Shown one piece after another: positions 7,874 through 16,900 of a DNA stretch of 18,472 bases; positions within the stretch are counted from its first letter, which is position 1, and each line of letters starts with the position of its first letter. The DNA lies in NCBI GenBank assembly GCA_946539475.1, contig CAMNHM010000044.1, positions 1-18,472 on the forward strand, given 5' to 3'. The notes beneath the pieces were generated by a model. The model ran no database searches, had not been told where the DNA came from, and was given only the letters and a program-made list of their open reading frames with translations. Position numbers and translations under genes: made by a program. The DNA is from an uncultured Prevotellaceae bacterium. Lineage in GTDB: Bacteria > Bacteroidota > Bacteroidia > Bacteroidales > Bacteroidaceae.

Positions 7874-7881
7874 CAAAGTTA
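7874..7881 (-). promoter_or_regulatory. -7 promoter element of trpB
   Basis: TAACTTTG on the minus strand, 35 nt before the trpB ATG. The expected -33 position (7902-7904) reads TCC rather than TTG and falls within the AGTTAAA repeats, so the upstream half is poor. Confidence 0.6.
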
Positions 7882-7900
7882 ATCATTTTGATGCAGAGAA

Positions 7901-7930
7901 AGGAGTTAAAGTAGTTAAAAGGAGTTAAAG
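7901..7930. repeat. Triple AGTTAAA direct repeat between divergent genes
   Basis: AGTTAAA occurs at 7904-7910, 7913-7919 and 7923-7929, spaced 9 and 10 bases; the outer two are part of AGGAGTTAAA. The block sits between the -7 elements of trpB and the symporter and overlaps the -33 positions, so it could be an operator or a short mobile-type repeat. Confidence 0.55.
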
Positions 7931-7956
7931 GACGTCAGTTTTCCCCTGTAAAGCTG

Positions 7957-7964
7957 TACCTTTG
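7957..7964 (+). promoter_or_regulatory. -7 promoter element of the symporter gene
   Basis: TACCTTTG, embedded in GTACCTTTGCAAC, which is identical to the 13 bases at the C69 promoter. Only 5 nt separate it from the ATG. The -33 position (7934-7936) reads GTC, a poor match. Confidence 0.6.
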
Positions 7965-7969
7965 CAACA

Positions 7970-9388
7970 ATGATTGTACTTTTTACCCTGTTGCTCTACT
8001 TTGCAGCGCTGCTGGCAGTGAGCCGCCTGGCAGCGCGACGTAGCACCAACGAGACGTTTTTCCGCGGCGAGCGCCGTTCGCCCTGGCGCATGGTGGCCTT
8101 CGGAATGATCGGGGCGAGCATCTCCGGCGTGACGTTCGTCTCCGTGCCAGGGATGGTGCTGACGGGCGGGATGACCTACCTGCAGCTCTGCCTGGGCTTT
8201 ATCCTGGGCTATGTGGCAGTCGCCTTCGTGCTGCTGCCTGTCTACTATCGGCTGAACCTTACGTCCATCTATGCCTACCTGGGCAGCCGCCTGGGCGAGC
8301 GCAGCTACCTGACGGGAGCCTCGTTCTTCCTGTTGTCGAAGCTGACGGGCACGGCAGTCAAGTTCTACGTCGCCTGCCTGATCATCCAGCAGTTCCTGAT
8401 GCAGCCACTGGGCGTGCCCTTCGCGCTGACGGTAGTCGGGCTGGTGGCACTCATCTGGCTCTACACCCGCAGGGGAGGCGTCCGCTCGCTGGTGTTCACC
8501 GATACGCTGCAGACGTTCTGCCTCTTCGCCTCGCTACTCCTTATTATATATATGGTGATGCAGCAGATGGGGCTGTCGGCGGCGGATGCCGTCAGCCGTA
8601 TCGTTGCCGACGAGCGCAGTCGTGTCTTCGTGTTCGACGACTGGGTGAGCCGCCAGAACTTCTGGAAGCAGTTTGTCAGCGGCGCATTCATCGTCGTCGT
8701 GATGACGGGCCTCGACCAGGACATGATGCAGAAGAACCTCACCTGCCGCACCCTGCGCGAGGCTCAGAAGAACATGTGCTCCTACGGCGTCTGCTTCCTG
8801 CCAGCCAACCTGCTGTTCCTGGCCTTGGGCGTGCTGCTGGCACAGCTCTTCGAGAGCCAGGGCGTCGCACTGCCCGCCCGTGGCGACGAGCTGCTGCCCA
8901 TGTACGTCGAAGGTGCCTCTTCGCAGCTGCTGCCGGCACTCTTCACGCTAGGCATCGTCTCAGCCTCGTTCTCCTCGGCTGACTCCGCCCTGACGGCACT
9001 TACCACGAGCTACTGTGTCGACATCCGCCGGCGTCCCGCCGACGAGCGCCTCCGCCGTCGCGCCCATATCGCGATGTGCCTGCTTTTTGCACTTTGTATC
9101 CTGGCCATCAGGATCGTCAACTCGTCGTCGCTCATCGATGCCATCTATACCATCGTCAGCTATACCTACGGACCGCTGCTGGGACTCTTCGCCTTCGGGC
9201 TCTTCACGCGCCGTGAGGTACGCGACGCATGGGTGCCTTACGTCTGCGTCGCATCGCCGCTGCTGTGCTTTGCGCTCGACCAGCTGTGCAGGCATGCCTG
9301 CGGCTACCACTTCGGCTACGAGTTGCTGCTGCTCAACGGATTGCTGACGTTCGTAGGGCTGACTGTGGCGAAAAAGCAACGGCGATGA
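7970..9388 (+). CDS. Sodium:solute symporter family (SSS) transporter
   Basis: A 472-residue inner-membrane protein with about 12-13 hydrophobic segments, starting with TM1 at residues 2-18. Family hallmarks are FFRGxRRSPWxMVAFGMIGASISGVTFVSVPG (30-60), GLDQDMMQKNLTCRTLREAQKN (247-268), and the serine-rich segment SASFSSADSALTALTTSYCVD (331-351), which fits the sodium-coordinating region. It should import a small solute with Na+; the substrate cannot be deduced. The start is forced: an in-frame TAA lies at 7949-7951 and no start codon occurs between it and the ATG at 7970, while the next Met (residue 41) would delete TM1. It diverges from trpB and is followed by the promoter of the co-oriented C69 gene, with no obvious terminator between. 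Confidence 0.93.
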   Translation: MIVLFTLLLYFAALLAVSRLAARRSTNETFFRGERRSPWRMVAFGMIGASISGVTFVSVPGMVLTGGMTYLQLCLGFILGYVAVAFVLLPVYYRLNLTSIYAYLGSRLGERSYLTGASFFLLSKLTGTAVKFYVACLIIQQFLMQPLGVPFALTVVGLVALIWLYTRRGGVRSLVFTDTLQTFCLFASLLLIIYMVMQQMGLSAADAVSRIVADERSRVFVFDDWVSRQNFWKQFVSGAFIVVVMTGLDQDMMQKNLTCRTLREAQKNMCSYGVCFLPANLLFLALGVLLAQLFESQGVALPARGDELLPMYVEGASSQLLPALFTLGIVSASFSSADSALTALTTSYCVDIRRRPADERLRRRAHIAMCLLFALCILAIRIVNSSSLIDAIYTIVSYTYGPLLGLFAFGLFTRREVRDAWVPYVCVASPLLCFALDQLCRHACGYHFGYELLLLNGLLTFVGLTVAKKQRR

Positions 9389-9408
9389 CAAAAAATGTGG
9401 TCATAATG

Positions 9409-9439
9409 TTGCACAGGTTGATATCTTTTCGTACCTTTG
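9409..9439 (+). promoter_or_regulatory. Promoter of the C69 dipeptidase gene
   Basis: TTG (9409-9411), 20 nt of spacer, then TACCTTTG (9432-9439), and the ATG 28 nt later. It begins just 20 nt after the symporter stop, so the two co-oriented genes can be expressed separately. Confidence 0.75.
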
Positions 9440-9467
9440 CAACCTCATAAAACTACTCACGAATAGC

Positions 9468-11165
9468 ATGAAACGACAACTGACACTTCTACTGATGGTC
9501 ACGGCAACCACTTGTGCCCTGGCCTGTACAAACTTTATCGTAGGCAAGAAAGCCTCGAAGGACGGCTCCGTCATCTGTTCCTATTCAGCCGACAGCTACG
9601 GCATGTTCCAGGGACTGGTCCATTATCCCGCTGCACGCCACGCCAAGGGCGAGATGCGCAAGGTGTATGACTGGGACACCAACAAGTACCTGGGTGAGAT
9701 CCAGGAGGCCGAGCAGACCTACAACGTCGTCGGCAACATCAACGAGTGGCAACTCACCATCGGCGAGACCACTTTCGGAGGGCGCGAGGAGATGGTCGAC
9801 ACAACAGGCATCATCGACTACGGCTCGCTGATATACATCACCCTGCAGCGCGCACGCAACGCACGCGAGGCCATCGACGTGATGACGACGCTCGTGGAGC
9901 AGTACGGCTATTGCTCCGAGGGCGAGACCTTCACCATCTGCGACCCCAACGAGGCATGGATCATGGAGATGATGGGCACCGCCAGCGACCGCACCCTGGA
10001 GAAGGGACGCACCGTCTGGGTTGCCCTGCGGGTGCCCGACGACATGATTTGCGGACATGCCAACCAGAGCCGCATCACCCGCTTCGACATGAAGGGTGCC
10101 AAGGCCAGCGGGCAGTGGGCCATGGTGAACAAGACGGGCGACGTGCGCTACTCGAAGAACGTGGTCAGCTATGCCCGCAAGATGGGATGGTTCAGCGGCC
10201 GCGACGAGGAGTTCAGCTATAACGCCGCCTATGCCGCCCCCGACTTCTCCGGCCGACGCATCTGCGACGCCCGCGTGTGGAGCTTCTTCCACCGCTATGC
10301 CGACGACATGGACCGCTATATCCCCTGGGCCGAGGGCAAGGAGGCCAATGTCGAGCCGTTGCCGCTGTGGGTGAAGCCCAACCGCCTGCTCACGGTGGCC
10401 GACGTGGAGGCTGCCATGCGCGACCACTTCGAGGGCACACCCTTTGCCATCAACGGCGACAGCCAGCAAGACGGTGACATTGGTGGCGGCATCTGGGAGA
10501 TGCCCTACCGCCCCACGCCCCTCTACTTCGAGGCCGACGGCAAGCGATACTTCAACGAGCGCCCCGTCTCCACCCAGCAGGCAGGCTTCGTCTATGTCTC
10601 GCAGATGCGCTCGTGGCTGCCACGCGAGGTGGGAGGATGCTTCTGGTTTGCCAACGACGACGGCAACATGGCGCCCTTCACCCCCGTCTACTGCTGTGCC
10701 ACGGAGTCACCCCGTCCGTACAACACCCCCGGCGCCGACGACCTGACCTTCTCGATGGACAATGCCTTCTGGGTGCAGAACTGGGTGTCGAACATGGTCT
10801 ATCCGCGCTATTCGATGATGTTCCCATCGCTGCAGGCGGTGCGCGACTCGCTCGACACTTCCTACTTCCGGCTGCAGAAAGAAGTGGAGGACAAGGCCCT
10901 GGCCCTCAGCGAGGCAGAGCGCGTACGCTTCCTCACGGCCTATACTGCCGAGAAGGCCGACCAGATGCTGGCTCGCTGGCAGCAGCTGGCTTTCTACCTC
11001 ATCGTGAAGTACAACGACATGACGTCGAAGCCTGAAGATGCCAACGGCCGGTTCCTTCGCACCCCCAACGGGCTGGGAGCCACCGTCAAGCGGCCCGGGT
11101 ATTCGCAGGGCTATGCACGAGAGCTCATCAAACGTACTGGTAACAGGTATGCCGTGCCGCAGTAG
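9468..11165 (+). CDS. Secreted C69 family dipeptidase (PepD-like)
   Basis: A 565-residue protein of peptidase family C69, N-terminal-nucleophile hydrolases that cleave dipeptides. A hydrophobic signal (MKRQLTLLLMVTATTCALA) is followed directly by C20 in CTNFIVGKKASKDGSVICSYSADSYG, the family's nucleophile region, so signal cleavage would expose the catalytic cysteine. Other family stretches are NVVGNINEWQLTIGETTFGG (91-110), GYCSEGETFTICDPNEAWIMEMMG (147-170) and WLPREVGGCFWFANDDGNMAPFTPVY. Length is normal for Bacteroidetes members and no lesion is seen. Most likely a periplasmic or exported enzyme releasing amino acids from peptides; the neighbouring symporter could take up a product, though this is only proximity. 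The sequence ALAC also resembles a lipobox, which is ambiguous. Confidence 0.93.
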   Translation: MKRQLTLLLMVTATTCALACTNFIVGKKASKDGSVICSYSADSYGMFQGLVHYPAARHAKGEMRKVYDWDTNKYLGEIQEAEQTYNVVGNINEWQLTIGETTFGGREEMVDTTGIIDYGSLIYITLQRARNAREAIDVMTTLVEQYGYCSEGETFTICDPNEAWIMEMMGTASDRTLEKGRTVWVALRVPDDMICGHANQSRITRFDMKGAKASGQWAMVNKTGDVRYSKNVVSYARKMGWFSGRDEEFSYNAAYAAPDFSGRRICDARVWSFFHRYADDMDRYIPWAEGKEANVEPLPLWVKPNRLLTVADVEAAMRDHFEGTPFAINGDSQQDGDIGGGIWEMPYRPTPLYFEADGKRYFNERPVSTQQAGFVYVSQMRSWLPREVGGCFWFANDDGNMAPFTPVYCCATESPRPYNTPGADDLTFSMDNAFWVQNWVSNMVYPRYSMMFPSLQAVRDSLDTSYFRLQKEVEDKALALSEAERVRFLTAYTAEKADQMLARWQQLAFYLIVKYNDMTSKPEDANGRFLRTPNGLGATVKRPGYSQGYARELIKRTGNRYAVPQ

Positions 11166-11378
11166 TTGGCGTGAGCCTCCCCGCATTGTGTCACCATCGC
11201 CCTGTGGAACTCCTCGACCATCGAGCGCACGCTGAACATCACACTGAACGACATTCCCTTCGGCAGTGGCACGTTGGAGGTGTATCATCTCTGCGGCCAG
11301 CGCCAGCCACACTTGTCAAAAGGCATAAATATAGTGCGCAACCCTGAAGGACGTGCACGCAAGATTTATATCAAATAG
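11166..11378 (+). pseudogene. Relic of the C-terminal end of a secreted protein
   Basis: Directly after the C69 stop, in the same frame, TTG GCG is followed by TGA (11172-11174) and then 67 open codons up to TAG (11376-11378). No start codon is available. The translation has a beta-rich part (CVTIALWNSSTIERTLNITL) and ends EVYHLCGQRQ, LSKGINIVRN, RKIYIK. That ending closely resembles the tails of Bacteroidales secreted glycosidases (VYDLxGR, KGIxIVR, KKVxVK). I infer that it is what remains of the 3' end of a deleted gene, perhaps a glycoside hydrolase. It ends 6 nt from the convergent GH27 stop codon. A chance open frame cannot be wholly excluded, but the tail match is strong. Confidence 0.65.
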
Positions 11379-11384
11379 GGAAGT

Positions 11385-13943
11385 TCAGCGTACGATAACT
11401 TTTTTGCCGCTGACGATGTAGACTCCTTTGTTGGCGGAGCTGGATGTCAGGCTGCCGGAGAAATCATGAGTGCCGACGTGCCGACCTGTGAGGTCGAACA
11501 CGTCGGTGCTGTTTTTGGTGCTTTGGGTCGAGCCGGTGTCGTCATGGTCGCTGATGGCTTTGATGCCGTCGGCAGCCTTCTTGTCACCCAGACGTAGCAG
11601 GCGCACACCGTGGCTCGGCACGCTGAGACTGATGGTGCCCGTTACGGTGCCTAAGCTTGTCTTTTCCCAAATGTCGTATACAGGTACAGCCTCGTCAGCC
11701 TCGTAGCCTAGCGAGGTGATGTCGAAGACGTAAGGCTCGTCCTTGACCACGCTGAAGATAAACTCCATCGTTGTGCCGCTGGCAGAGGTGTTGTCCGTGT
11801 CGCAGCTGGAGTCGTAGCCGCAGAGGGTGCGGAAGGTTTTGAAGGTGTGGCCGGCCGGCAGGTCGTAGACGAGCGTGCACTGGGCATTCATCCCGAGTCC
11901 TGTCTTGTAGGTCTTGCCTTCCACGCGTAGCGGGCCGTTCTCCACGTTTCGGTTCACATGCAGCGATCCCCATTCCGATGAGTAGGACGACGGTGTGAGG
12001 GTGGTCAACGATACCTCGTTGCCTTCGGCGTCGATGAGCATCGGATCGATGAGGTCGGCTCGGTCGTAGGCAAAGCCGTCGCCCCAGTTGCTGACCACGA
12101 TCTGCAGTTTCGAAGCGCCTTCTATGTCAGCCTCCAGGGTCTTTGACTTTGTTCCCGTGCGCGAGATGAGTCCCGACCGGGCAGCGGAGTAGTCCTGCTC
12201 GGCAGCAAGTGGGTTCTGGTCGAAGACGAAGAATCGGAGGCTGGTGGTGGCACCGGCCTGATTGATTCCCGAGTCGTCGGCAGCCGCTAGGGCAGTGAAG
12301 CGCACGACGTCCATCTCGTCGGGTATCTGGAAGAAGATGGCCGCGTTGGCGTCGGTGCTGAATCCTCGGTCGTAGGTCTGTCCCATCACCTTCATCTTTC
12401 CTCCGTGGTCGACGTTGGCATTCTCGCGTACGCGGTTGAAATAAGACTTAGTGTAGTCGCGTGTCTTGTAGGTGCCGGTGAGTGCCACCTCGGTGCCGTC
12501 GCGCAGTATGAGGGTGGGGTTAATCCAGTCGCCGTGGTCGTAGTTGAAGTTGTCGCCGCCGTCGTCCACCACGAGCACCAGTGTCTTGCTGCCTTCGGGC
12601 CAGGGGATGTCTACGCTGACGGCGTGGCCGTCGGTGGTGTAGGCCACAGTCTCAGAGCGGTAGAGTGCTTTCTGTCCTACGATCCATCGGGTGTTGTCGC
12701 GCTGGAAGAGTGCCAGGTAGCGGTTGCCAGTGGCAGGATCCACCGAGGTCCAGACGGTATGTCCGTTCTCCTCTTCTGCCAGCACCTGATGGGCATCCTG
12801 CCCGTACTTGTGCATCTGGTGGTATTCCTCATTGGTCATCAGCGAGAGGGTGAATTCGTCGTTCTTGGTCATCTCGCCTCCGAAGAAGAGGGGCGAATGG
12901 CAGATGCCCCAAAGGGTCATCATCGTGAGCTGTTCATTCTGTGTGAGCTGTGTCCAGTGGCCGGGGTCAGCATTGCAGTAGCCTGGGTCGCCGATGGTGG
13001 CGGCGATGTGTCCCAGTGGCAGCATGTCACAGTCGGCGTAGTTGCCGGGGCGTGTGACGTTGCTCCAGAAGTTTGCCTCGGGGAACACGGCATCCACGGC
13101 ACTCCAGTTGTCCCATAGGTCGTCCATCATGCGCCACATGTTGGCGTTCTGTAGGCACTCCTCGGCCTTGTCGAAGGCTGTCTTTCCTGGACTGAGCGAG
13201 AGCACGATGGGGCGTCCCGTCTGGTCGATGGCACGGCGGATCATCTGCACCTCGTCGGTATAGAAGGGACGTGAGAGGTCGTCGATCTTCAGGAAGTCCA
13301 CACCCCATTCTGCGTAGAGGTCCATGATGCTATTGTAGTACAGCTGACCATATTTATTATCGCGCACGCGCAAGTTGTCGCCTAGCCAACCGCAGGGTGA
13401 GGTGGTGCCGCTGTAGACCTGCGTCCAGGGTGTCTGCTCGCTGCCCTTGAGTTTGTATTTGCTACCGACGACCGCCTTGGGCACGCCTCGCATGAGGTGG
13501 ATGCCCAGTTTGAGCCCCATGGCGTGCAGCCTGTCGGCCAGTGCCTTGAAGCCTTGGTTCTTGCCGTCGACCATGCACGACGGGAAACGGGTAGGCGACG
13601 GCAGGTAGCGTCCGTAGTCGTCGAGGACGTAGTCTTGTGTGCCCTGCTGGTTGTACCATCCGCCTCCCAGCGAGGGATGGTTGCAGTACCAGCGAATATC
13701 GATGACTACGTACTCCCATCCGTGGCGCACGAGGTCGTTGTCCACCAGATACTGGGCGTTCTGCATCACCTCCTTCTCTGTGACGGATGAGAAATAACAG
13801 TCCCATGAGTTCCATCCCATGGGAGGAGTCATGGCCCACGTACGGAACGTGGCGATGTCGTCTTGGGCTGAGGCTCCGCTCAAGCCACATAGTAGTGTCA
13901 GGGCTATGACACTCATTCTCCTTAATAATTGATTTATGCGCAT
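11385..13943 (-). CDS. GH27 glycosidase with NPCBM-like modules (alpha-galactosidase / beta-L-arabinopyranosidase type)
   Basis: An 852-residue secreted enzyme with signal peptide cleaved near GASA (26). The GH27 barrel spans about 35-400. It begins TPPMGWNSWDCY; the predicted nucleophile is D221 in DFLKIDD and the acid/base is D275 in WRMMDDLWD by alignment to human alpha-galactosidase motifs. Residues 408-735 contain NPCBM-like repeats (VVDDGGDNFNYDHGDW at 458 and VVSNWGDGFAYDRAD at 616; related GK-x-Y strands at 515 and 670). The sequence then returns to a GH27-like C-terminal strand set (VYDIWEKTSLGTVTG, VPSHGVRLLRL at 755-785). A tail of the Bacteroidales C-terminal type (VFDLTGR, KGVYIVSGKKVIVR) closes the protein. 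It starts 6 nt after the GH51 stop, so it is co-transcribed with it. Substrate is an alpha-galactoside or beta-L-arabinopyranoside; the arabinose-specific neighbour makes the second plausible. Confidence 0.93.
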   Translation of the reverse strand: MRINQLLRRMSVIALTLLCGLSGASAQDDIATFRTWAMTPPMGWNSWDCYFSSVTEKEVMQNAQYLVDNDLVRHGWEYVVIDIRWYCNHPSLGGGWYNQQGTQDYVLDDYGRYLPSPTRFPSCMVDGKNQGFKALADRLHAMGLKLGIHLMRGVPKAVVGSKYKLKGSEQTPWTQVYSGTTSPCGWLGDNLRVRDNKYGQLYYNSIMDLYAEWGVDFLKIDDLSRPFYTDEVQMIRRAIDQTGRPIVLSLSPGKTAFDKAEECLQNANMWRMMDDLWDNWSAVDAVFPEANFWSNVTRPGNYADCDMLPLGHIAATIGDPGYCNADPGHWTQLTQNEQLTMMTLWGICHSPLFFGGEMTKNDEFTLSLMTNEEYHQMHKYGQDAHQVLAEEENGHTVWTSVDPATGNRYLALFQRDNTRWIVGQKALYRSETVAYTTDGHAVSVDIPWPEGSKTLVLVVDDGGDNFNYDHGDWINPTLILRDGTEVALTGTYKTRDYTKSYFNRVRENANVDHGGKMKVMGQTYDRGFSTDANAAIFFQIPDEMDVVRFTALAAADDSGINQAGATTSLRFFVFDQNPLAAEQDYSAARSGLISRTGTKSKTLEADIEGASKLQIVVSNWGDGFAYDRADLIDPMLIDAEGNEVSLTTLTPSSYSSEWGSLHVNRNVENGPLRVEGKTYKTGLGMNAQCTLVYDLPAGHTFKTFRTLCGYDSSCDTDNTSASGTTMEFIFSVVKDEPYVFDITSLGYEADEAVPVYDIWEKTSLGTVTGTISLSVPSHGVRLLRLGDKKAADGIKAISDHDDTGSTQSTKNSTDVFDLTGRHVGTHDFSGSLTSSSANKGVYIVSGKKVIVR

Positions 13944-13949
13944 TGTTTC

Positions 13950-16900
13950 TTATTGATGTGAGATGTATTTCTTTCCATCTATGATATAGATTCCTGCGGG
14001 AAGTTTCTGGATGCAGACGCCAGGCAGGCGGCGCCCCGAGAGGTCATAAACCATGTGGCTGCTGGACGTGGCAGGTCGAAGTTCCTTGATTCCGGTGCTA
14101 TTGCCCAAGTAGCGGAGCTGGAAGTGATCGTAGGCAACCCAGTCGGCATCCACCGTCTGCTGTTTGCGGATTCCGAGTCGCATGGATTGCTTTTCGGAGG
14201 GGAGGGCATAGATGACCGAATTGCGGTAGCGGTCATTGTTGTTGAAGGCCCTGGAAGCGGCAGCAAGGTTGTCGGGGTAGCGGTAGGGACTGTAGCTGTA
14301 GTCCTCGCAGCTGTAGAGGTTCTGTAGTGGGGTGGAGGCATCGCCCAGATATAGCTGCGCGTTGGCGATAGAGGCATCCTGCTGCTGCCAGGCGGCGTGG
14401 GCAGGCTCGATGGCACCGGCGCGGTAGAAGGCGTTGACCGAGAGCTGATAGTAGCCAGCAGGCATGTCGGTCAGTTCCTGCCAGATGTCAAACGAGCGGG
14501 AAAACTGCTCGGCTGTCTCGTTGGCATAGCCTCCATAGTTGGCACTGATGTCCGTGCCGGTGCGGATGGCTGGGATGTCTGCTCCCTGCCAGCCCATGTT
14601 GTAGCGGGTGAAGGAGCTGTTCTGGATGAGGAACGTGAGGTTGGCAGGTTGACCGGAGCGTGCCAGGCGGAGTTGCTCCTCCTGATAGTTGGCCACGGCA
14701 CTGAGCAGTTGCTGGTAGCGCTGGCTGCGCACGGCAGCGGTGCCGCTGTTGACGGCCCGTGAGGCGTTGTTGTAGGCTTGGGTCAGTGCGTTGTCGTTGG
14801 CATCCTGGTAGTAGTTCTTCACCTCCTTCACCAGGCTCTTGAGTTCCTGCAGATCGGCTATCCCCTGAAACTGTGCGTCGTCGTGCATGGCCGTGGCACG
14901 TGCAGCGATGTCCTGTATCTGAAGGTCCGAAAGGGCGCAGTCGAAGATTTGGAAGTCGTCGAAGAGTGCATGCTCCATGATGGCGTCGCCCGAGAAGGGC
15001 GAGTGGGCTATGCGTGCGACCTTCAGCTTTCCGACGAGCTCAGGCAGGTTGATGTTGGCTGCCTGGGTGCGGCGCAGCTGTCCGTCCACGTATAGGCGGA
15101 TGGTGCCTTCCTTCTGTGTGCAGGTGATGTTGTGCCACTCCCCGATGCGGAGGCACGACCACGAGGGAATGTTGCTCAAGGTTGAGCCGTCCTTCAACTC
15201 GCAATACCAGTTGTTGTTGCTGCCGGAGTTGATGATGCCGAAGTACTGGCCAGTGCCGTTGCTCATCTCCAGTGCCCAGGAGAAGCGGTTGGTGTTGTTG
15301 CCAATGCGCTGGAGCACGTTCATGCTGATGGTATAGTCCGTGGCTCCTGCGAGGGCATCCTGCACGGCCTTGATGGGCAGGTTCATGTAGCTGTTCTCGC
15401 CCAGTTGTCCTGTGGAGAGTACGTAGTTGCCGTCAGACTGCTGCTCAATGGCAGCCTTGCCGACGAGTGTGCCTTGAAAGAGGCCGGAGTCGTCGGTGGG
15501 TGTGCCGCTGTCGAATGAAAAGCGCAGCCGGGGCTGTGGCAGCGGCTCGGCCACGGGTACGCCCACGTCGGTCACCTTCAGGCGCAGCACGTTGACCGAG
15601 TAGGCTGCAGCCTCGTAGTTGATGGTGCCGTCGGCTTCGACACGTACAGTCAGCGTGTGGGGGGTGATCGCGAAGGGCTCTGTCAGGGTGTTCTCGTCGG
15701 TGCCGCTGGGTGCCGAGAGCACCTCGGCTTCGCCCGAGACCACCTTTCCGTTCTCGAAAGAGAGGCGCACTGGTGTTGCCTGGCCGTGGGGGTTGACAAG
15801 CTTGACATAGAAGGTGCCCTCCTCTTGGTCGATGTTGGCACAGGTGTAGATGCTGCGGTCGGCATATCCGCGCAGGTTCGTGTCGATGATTTGCACGCCG
15901 TCCAGATAGCAGCGCACGTGCTGACCTTCCTTCTGAACGCGGATGGTGTACTCCTGTCCGGTGTTCAGCTGGCCTTCCTTGTCGGCCAGGGTAGTCTTCG
16001 TGCCATTCTTGCATTGCTCCACGGCGTGCTTTGAGTTGCCCCATCCGCCGAGGTTCAGCCAGGTATAGTTCTGTGCATCCTTGTAGTCAAAGATGATCAG
16101 GAAGCCCTCAGAGCCGCCGTTCTTGGTGGCGTGGACGGTCATGTCTACATTGGTGGTGGTAAACTGCTTGTTGAGCACGCAGGTGACGTCGGTGGCCGAT
16201 GTGTTCGTTTGGCGGAAGGTGTCGCCGCTGAGCGTCCAGTTGCCGCCCCGCGTGGTCCACTCGCCGGGCACGAGGTTCTTGACCTCGAAGGTCGTGTCGC
16301 TGGCGGTGACGCTGAGATCGGTGAAGGTGGCGCTGGTGGCCCAGGTGCCCAGGCCGATGCTGCCCTTTGTGGTGTTACGCTCCGGTGTGTTGTCCTGCTC
16401 GCTCCATCGGATATTCTGGTGTCCGATATTGTTGCTGAACATGCGTTGCACGTAGTAGGAGGGCGTGCCGTAGCTAAGCGAGGAGTTGAAGCGTATCATG
16501 TCGGGGCGCCAGGCGTAGTTCTCCTCGTGGGTGAAGATGGGCGCGTAGCTCATCATGGTGACCGACTCGCTGTTGTTCTCGCATCCTTGCATGAAAATGG
16601 CTTCGCCGATGGCGGCGTTCATGTTGCCCCACCATCCGCAATCCTTCGTCACGGCATACTCGCCGACGTATATGCGGGTGGACGACTTCGACTGGTTGTC
16701 GTAACGTCCGTACTGGCTGATGAAGAAGTCGGGGGTGTCGTAGTAGTGCTCGTCCTTCAGCTCTACGGGCTCGGTGACGTTGTCGAAGTAGTAGCTGTCG
16801 GCCACCAGGTGCAGCTCGGGCCATCGGGTTTTGATGGCGGTGTAGAACTGCATGTAGCGCTTCATGTAGTCGTCGCGGTTGAGCATGAACTCCTGCTCGT

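Noticed and set aside
9585..10469. A 294-codon open frame on the minus strand opposite the C69 gene
   Set aside because: The sense strand encodes an intact family C69 protein; the antisense product is rich in His, Val and Ala without a recognisable motif or promoter.
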